From Candidatus Taylorbacteria bacterium RIFCSPLOWO2_01_FULL_45_15b (GTDB lineage Bacteria > Patescibacteriota > Minisyncoccia > Phycocordibacterales > 01-FULL-45-15b): a stretch of 8,629 nt of DNA. The stretch's first letter is position 1. Each line of letters begins with the position of its first letter. Positions 6,400-8,629 of the stretch are shown one piece after another. The stretch covers positions 9,191 to 17,819 of the forward strand of contig MHRX01000052.1 of the NCBI GenBank assembly GCA_001822655.1, written 5' to 3'. The position numbers were made by a program, and so were the translations under genes. The notes under the pieces were generated by a model. It had not been told where the DNA came from. It saw nothing but the letters and a program-made list of their open reading frames with translations, and searched no databases.

Positions 6400-6543
6400 T
6401 CAACTCATATCGGACCTCCATTTCTTTTTTTCTTGATTGCGGTTGTATCCGCGAGCTCCTTTCGGCGACCCTTGGGGTTTCCCGGCGAAGATCGTGTGCT
6501 TGCGCACCGACTTCATCGCCTCGATCTGCAAACTTTTTTTCAT
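6400..6543 (-). CDS. 47-residue Lys/Arg-rich protein of unknown function (second tiny ORF)
   Basis: No family recognised. The product is very basic: MKKSLQIEAMKSVRKHTIF, then a Gly/Pro/Ser segment (GKPQGSPKGARGYN), then RNQEKKKWRSDMS. It has no Cys and no membrane segment. ATG 6543 is 13 bases after the stop of the first ORF; no ribosome site is visible, so it may depend on translational coupling. The frame is open further upstream to 6618, but that part overlaps the first ORF and looks non-native. The last codons (ATG-AGT-TGA) overlap the GGAGG-served ATG ahead of the third ORF. Two A7 runs lie in the gene. Reality rests on position, compactness and the shared terminator. Confidence 0.45.
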   Translation of the reverse strand: MKKSLQIEAMKSVRKHTIFAGKPQGSPKGARGYNRNQEKKKWRSDMS

Positions 6544-6556
6544 AAATATTTTCGTT

Positions 6557-6851
6557 TCAGTTTTGGTCGAGCGCCGGCCCACACCATTCTTGACAGCCGT
6601 ACACGACACTGCCGTCATCGAGAATAATTTTTGGATTATCCTCGACTATGTGCTTTTTCCGCCCGATTTCAGCGACATCCTCATCAGTGAAAGGCGTTTC
6701 CGCGTTTTCTTTGCCAAAAAAACATACCGTCCGAATGCTCGATTAAGTGGGCCGCTACATTTCTGACCCACTGGCCGAAAATGTACTCTGATCCTTTCAA
6801 CACACGAACGCGCATAGGGAGATTTAGGACGTTGGCCTGATATGAACTCAT
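6557..6851 (-). pseudogene. small protein gene interrupted by a one-base shift in a T7 run (first tiny ORF)
   Basis: A strong ribosome site AGGAGG (6856-6861) lies 4 bases before ATG 6851. The first frame reads MSSYQANVLNLPMRVRVLKG and on to MFF, then stops at TGA 6684-6686 after 55 residues. In the frame one base on, immediately after seven T's (6716-6722), coding-like sequence continues: GKENAETPFTDEDVAEIGRK, then KIILDDGSVVYGCQEWCGP, to TGA 6557-6559. With six T's instead of seven this is one protein of 97 residues. I recognise no family; the C-terminal part has two Cys four apart (CQEWC). The shift may be an assembly error, a real mutation, or slippage on the T-run. It opens the unit that follows tRNA-Thr. 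Confidence 0.6.
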
Positions 6852-6855
6852 GTTT

Positions 6856-6861
6856 CCTCCT
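6856..6861 (-). promoter_or_regulatory. strong Shine-Dalgarno site of the first tiny ORF
   Basis: AGGAGG, then AAAC, then ATG. This is the only near-perfect ribosome site ahead of a usable start in the window. The housekeeping genes here have weak or no such site, so it strengthens the case that ATG 6851 is a true start. Confidence 0.75.
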
Positions 6862-6889
6862 GTAAAAGAACTTTAACTGTTAGGACCGT

Positions 6890-6919
6890 CATTCTCACAT
6901 TCTTGAGAATGTGAGAATG
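6890..6919. repeat. perfect 14-bp inverted repeat upstream of the tiny-ORF unit
   Basis: Arms CATTCTCACATTCT (6890-6903) and AGAATGTGAGAATG (6906-6919) flank a 2-base centre. It lies 28 bases before the AGGAGG site and downstream of tRNA-Thr. No T-run follows it on the minus strand, so it is not a standard terminator. It could be an operator, or an RNA hairpin processed to free the tRNA from the downstream mRNA. Confidence 0.88.
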
Positions 6920-6933
6920 ATTCCGATTCTACG

Positions 6934-6957
6934 TTCGTGAGCCACCTCCGAGGATCG
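6934..6957 (-). repeat. imperfect copy of the tRNA-Thr 3' end
   Basis: Bases 6934-6957 match 7075-7098 at 22 of 24 positions. The identical part, TTCGTGAGCCACCTC, covers the tRNA acceptor 3' strand and its trailer. The copy lies 141 bases downstream in transcription. With its surroundings (6942-6977) it can fold as a CCACCT/AGGTGG stem enclosing two small hairpins. Eleven bases of the T-arm also recur inverted at 7027-7037. Confidence 0.75.
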
Positions 6958-7041
6958 GCCACCACGTGGCCAGGTGGTTTTCTGGTTTCTTCGAAATAAA
7001 ATTTCTCAGAAACATAGAAAACCCTTTCGATCCTGCACGAA

Positions 7042-7064
7042 ACGAATGCAGATTCGTTTCTGAG
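7042..7064 (-). repeat. hairpin in the tRNA-Thr trailer
   Basis: On the minus strand GAAACGAAT and ATTCGTTTC form a perfect 9-bp stem with a CTGC loop, starting about 20 bases after the tRNA. No T-run follows, so termination is doubtful; it may serve in 3' processing. Edges are good to a base or two. Confidence 0.55.
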
Positions 7065-7080
7065 CTGTCTCTACTTCGTG

Positions 7081-7153
7081 AGCCACCTCGCAGGATCGAA
7101 CTGCGGACCCCCACTTTACGAAAGTGGTGCTCTACCAACTGAGCTAAGGTGGC
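7081..7153 (-). tRNA. tRNA-Thr, anticodon CGU
   Basis: The minus strand folds into a complete cloverleaf of 73 bases. It has acceptor GCCACCT/AGGTGGC, D-stem GCTC/GAGC with loop AGTTGGTA, and anticodon stem CCACT/AGTGG with loop TTCGTAA. The anticodon CGU reads ACG (Thr). A GGGTC variable loop and T-arm CGCAG-TTCGATC-CTGCG follow. The discriminator base is U, which differs from the A common in bacterial tRNA-Thr as I recall it. CCA is not encoded; the genomic bases after the discriminator are CACG, so CCA must be added. The gene lies 56 bases after the methyltransferase-like gene and ahead of the tiny-ORF unit. A TAAGAT about 21 bases upstream could be a -10, with no clear -35. Confidence 0.96.
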
Positions 7154-7209
7154 AACCGAAAAACGCTTCCGTATCTTACAAAAAAGCCTGGGTAAAAGAA
7201 AGAGTATTT

Positions 7210-7887
7210 TTATTCTATTCTGATTGTTTTAAATTTTCCTTTAGCTTTTCCGTCGGCGAATTTAAGTATACCCGCACCTTCTTTCCCGTCCATGATGATT
7301 TCAGACCCGTTTGAGTTTTCAGGAATCCCACCTAATGAATTATTAGATATGCTATAGCCGTCTTTCACCATGACTCGCATGATTTCCTTACGCATTTGTC
7401 CGGTATATTCTTCATCCGCAATTGCAGCATTATCCCCCAAACCAAATGTAAAGACGATCACAGAGTTATCCGGTATTCTTTTAAGAAAACTTAATCCATC
7501 TTCTAATGCAATATTAAATGGGATAGGCTCCATTTCAATCCCTGACTTGAATGATTCGTCATATCGTTTATTAATTGGTCGGTTTTCTTCACCACTTTGA
7601 ACAAGGAGATTTTCGAAGAAATATTCGGCATTAAAGGGCTCTACGGCAACATAACCTTTTGCTTTGAGAACACAGGCCAAATTGTACCCATGCTCTATTC
7701 TTCCTGCCCCAATATCGACGATAACTTTGTCATGAAAAGATTCCCGCATATCCTGTAGCTGTTTTTCGCTCAATTTGAGTACTGTCCGAAGAGCCAAGTC
7801 AGAATAGGGTGTATATATCGGATCAGATTTTTCCGGAAGTTCCTTCGTGAAGGGTACGTCGTTGTCTAACGTGGGTAAATCACCCAA
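7210..7887 (-). CDS. class I SAM-dependent methyltransferase-like protein
   Basis: A Rossmann-type methyltransferase fold is suggested by motif I KVIVDIGAGRIEHG (54-66), then an acidic residue ending the second strand in GYVAVEPF (Glu83). A strand-turn segment NIALEDGLSFLKRIPDNSVI (125-144) leads into VFTFGLGDNAA, in the place of motif IV. The later MRVMVKDGYSI (170-180) resembles the usual last conserved strand. I do not recognise the substrate or a specific family. It is about 225 residues with no membrane segment. The start is uncertain: TTG 7887 is the best in-frame start codon but has no ribosome site, and the frame is open upstream to about 7943 without an ATG. A TTG just after a T-run may hide a one-base error. 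It lies 66 bases after the LOG-like gene, same strand. Confidence 0.65.
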   Translation of the reverse strand: MGDLPTLDNDVPFTKELPEKSDPIYTPYSDLALRTVLKLSEKQLQDMRESFHDKVIVDIGAGRIEHGYNLACVLKAKGYVAVEPFNAEYFFENLLVQSGEENRPINKRYDESFKSGIEMEPIPFNIALEDGLSFLKRIPDNSVIVFTFGLGDNAAIADEEYTGQMRKEIMRVMVKDGYSISNNSLGGIPENSNGSEIIMDGKEGAGILKFADGKAKGKFKTIRIE

Positions 7888-7933
7888 AAAAACAGCCGGT
7901 ATTAATTTATATATAGATACAAGGTAACGTTTG

Positions 7934-7955
7934 AAGGTAGCTCACTCGATACCTT
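7934..7955 (-). other. hairpin at the end of the LOG-like gene
   Basis: AAGGTA and TACCTT (7934-7939 and 7950-7955) pair around a 10-base loop. The stem includes part of the stop codon of the LOG-like gene. No T-run follows, so termination is weakly supported at best. Confidence 0.3.
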
Positions 7956-8502
7956 AAAGAACGGCGGCAACGGCGGCGCGTGGCGTGTCCACGACTTTGA
8001 CTTCCACCGAATCCGGCAACACTCCCCAACTTTTCAGCTGTTGGAGCATACTTTCGTCCCAACCAGAACACTGGAGCGAACCAGGTTTCAAAATCACAAC
8101 CTTTTTCTTCTCCTTCCAGAACTTTGCATTGAGATTGATGATCGCCATCAACTCAACGAGAGTTCCTGCTCCGCCTGCGGCTCCAACGATGAAGCCGTTT
8201 GCAGAGAGCAAGTGTCCAAGCCGAGTACCGAATTGGATTTCGGGGGAGTCGCCGTTTTTTGCACAATCCACAACTTCAGAGAAGTAAGGATTGGCAGGAA
8301 GGCCGATGAGCGTGTACCCAACAGTTTTGCCACCCATGCGCTGAGCACCCTTTGCAGGAGCTTCCATGCCTGATCCTCCGAATCCGCCGGTGATAACGGT
8401 CGCACCTTCGGTGGCCAAGAGAACTCCGACTTGCTCCATCGCGTCATACATAGCTTCACCGCACTTACCTGAACCGCTTCCGAGACATGCAATCGTTTTC
8501 AA
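7954..8502 (-). CDS. LOG-like (SLOG superfamily) nucleotide-binding Rossmann protein
   Basis: The 182-residue protein begins MKTIACLGSGSG, a typical first strand and loop of LOG-like proteins. Then come TGGFGGSGMEAPAKGA (38-53), matching the GGGxxGLMxAxxxGA-type loop, and GAAGGAGTLVELMAI (107-121), matching GGxGTxxE with Glu117. Known LOG enzymes release cytokinin-type bases from nucleotides, and other relatives simply bind nucleotides or cofactors. Here the Pro of PGG is Ala, so the substrate cannot be assigned. I chose TTG 8502 because AAAGGA (8507-8512) precedes it and the family normally begins just there. TTG 8544 would add 14 mostly Lys/Arg residues and no better site; an in-frame TAG blocks anything further upstream. 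Probably the first gene of this minus-strand run. Confidence 0.8.
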   Translation of the reverse strand: MKTIACLGSGSGKCGEAMYDAMEQVGVLLATEGATVITGGFGGSGMEAPAKGAQRMGGKTVGYTLIGLPANPYFSEVVDCAKNGDSPEIQFGTRLGHLLSANGFIVGAAGGAGTLVELMAIINLNAKFWKEKKKVVILKPGSLQCSGWDESMLQQLKSWGVLPDSVEVKVVDTPRAAVAAVL

Positions 8503-8573
8503 AGTGTCCTTTCTGAAATAGTCCTTTTTCTTGCGGGATTGCAAGGTGTAAAGGGCCTATTCAATCTGCCATA

Positions 8574-8602
8574 AGAGTAGCATAATATATGTAATCCGTC
8601 AA
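8574..8602 (-). promoter_or_regulatory. putative promoter of the LOG-like gene
   Basis: Minus-strand TTGACG (8597-8602, 5/6 match) lies 17 bases from TACTCT (8574-8579), a weak -10 that keeps the key T, A and final T. An alternative AT-rich TATATTAT lies nearer but at poor spacing. The leader to TTG 8502 would be about 65 bases. Confidence 0.35.
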
Positions 8603-8629
8603 GCCCAATTGCGGATATACTGACCAATC

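Noticed and set aside
6168..6766. Plus-strand open frames of 109-125 codons opposite the tiny-ORF unit
   Set aside because: Antisense to ORFs with a ribosome site and a terminator on the minus strand; no motif and no ribosome site of their own.
6934..7098. Integrated element bounded by att sites at tRNA-Thr
   Set aside because: The direct repeats are only 141 bp apart and no integrase is present in the window; a local duplication or tRNA remnant is simpler.
6929..7138. Minus-strand 69-codon frame overlapping tRNA-Thr
   Set aside because: Its repeated ILxGGSR words come from the duplicated tRNA 3' end, not from a protein.
537..8502. Reassignment of UGA to glycine as in some CPR lineages
   Set aside because: RF2 is present, no gene shows in-frame TGA at a conserved glycine, and ORFs read normally in the standard code.

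Overview
The window looks like a chromosomal piece of a Candidate Phyla Radiation (Patescibacteria, probably Parcubacteria-like) genome. This is inferred from gene style, not from a database match. The release factor 2 has a much shortened N-terminal domain, several starts are GTG or TTG, and Shine-Dalgarno sequences are mostly weak or missing. Leaders are very short, a prfB-ftsE-ftsX block is present, and the sequence is AT-leaning. All supported genes lie on the minus strand, so the window is transcribed from right to left. UGA is read as stop here: RF2 is present and the proteins read normally in the standard code.

Layout in transcription order: (8502-7954) a LOG-like Rossmann protein; (7887-7210) a class I methyltransferase-like protein; (7153-7081) tRNA-Thr(CGU). 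A compact unit of three tiny unknown ORFs follows (6851-6183), closed by a clear intrinsic terminator (6158-6131). Next is a hairpin-rich gap, then prfB (RF2, 5481-4594), ftsE (4499-3822), ftsX (3505-2579), pyrG (CTP synthase, 2192-537) and the first 131 codons of a DUF2339 membrane protein that leaves the window at base 1.

How the genes relate: ftsE and ftsX encode the ABC-type ATPase and membrane partner that regulate peptidoglycan hydrolysis at division. They are normally adjacent or overlapping but are separated here by about 316 bases holding a 71-bp tandem repeat. prfB and pyrG are ordinary information-processing and nucleotide genes. The LOG-like and methyltransferase-like genes and the tiny ORFs are accessory and of unknown role.

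The unusual material lies mainly between the genes. The tRNA-Thr is followed by an imperfect copy of its own 3' end and by a perfect 14-bp inverted repeat just ahead of a strong AGGAGG ribosome site. The first tiny ORF is broken by one base in a T7 run, and the third has an ideal ribosome site leading to ATG-AGT-TGA. Three intergenic stretches (2193-2578, 3506-3821, 5482-6130) are dense in short hairpins and repeats. No CRISPR array, insertion sequence, integrase or rRNA is seen.
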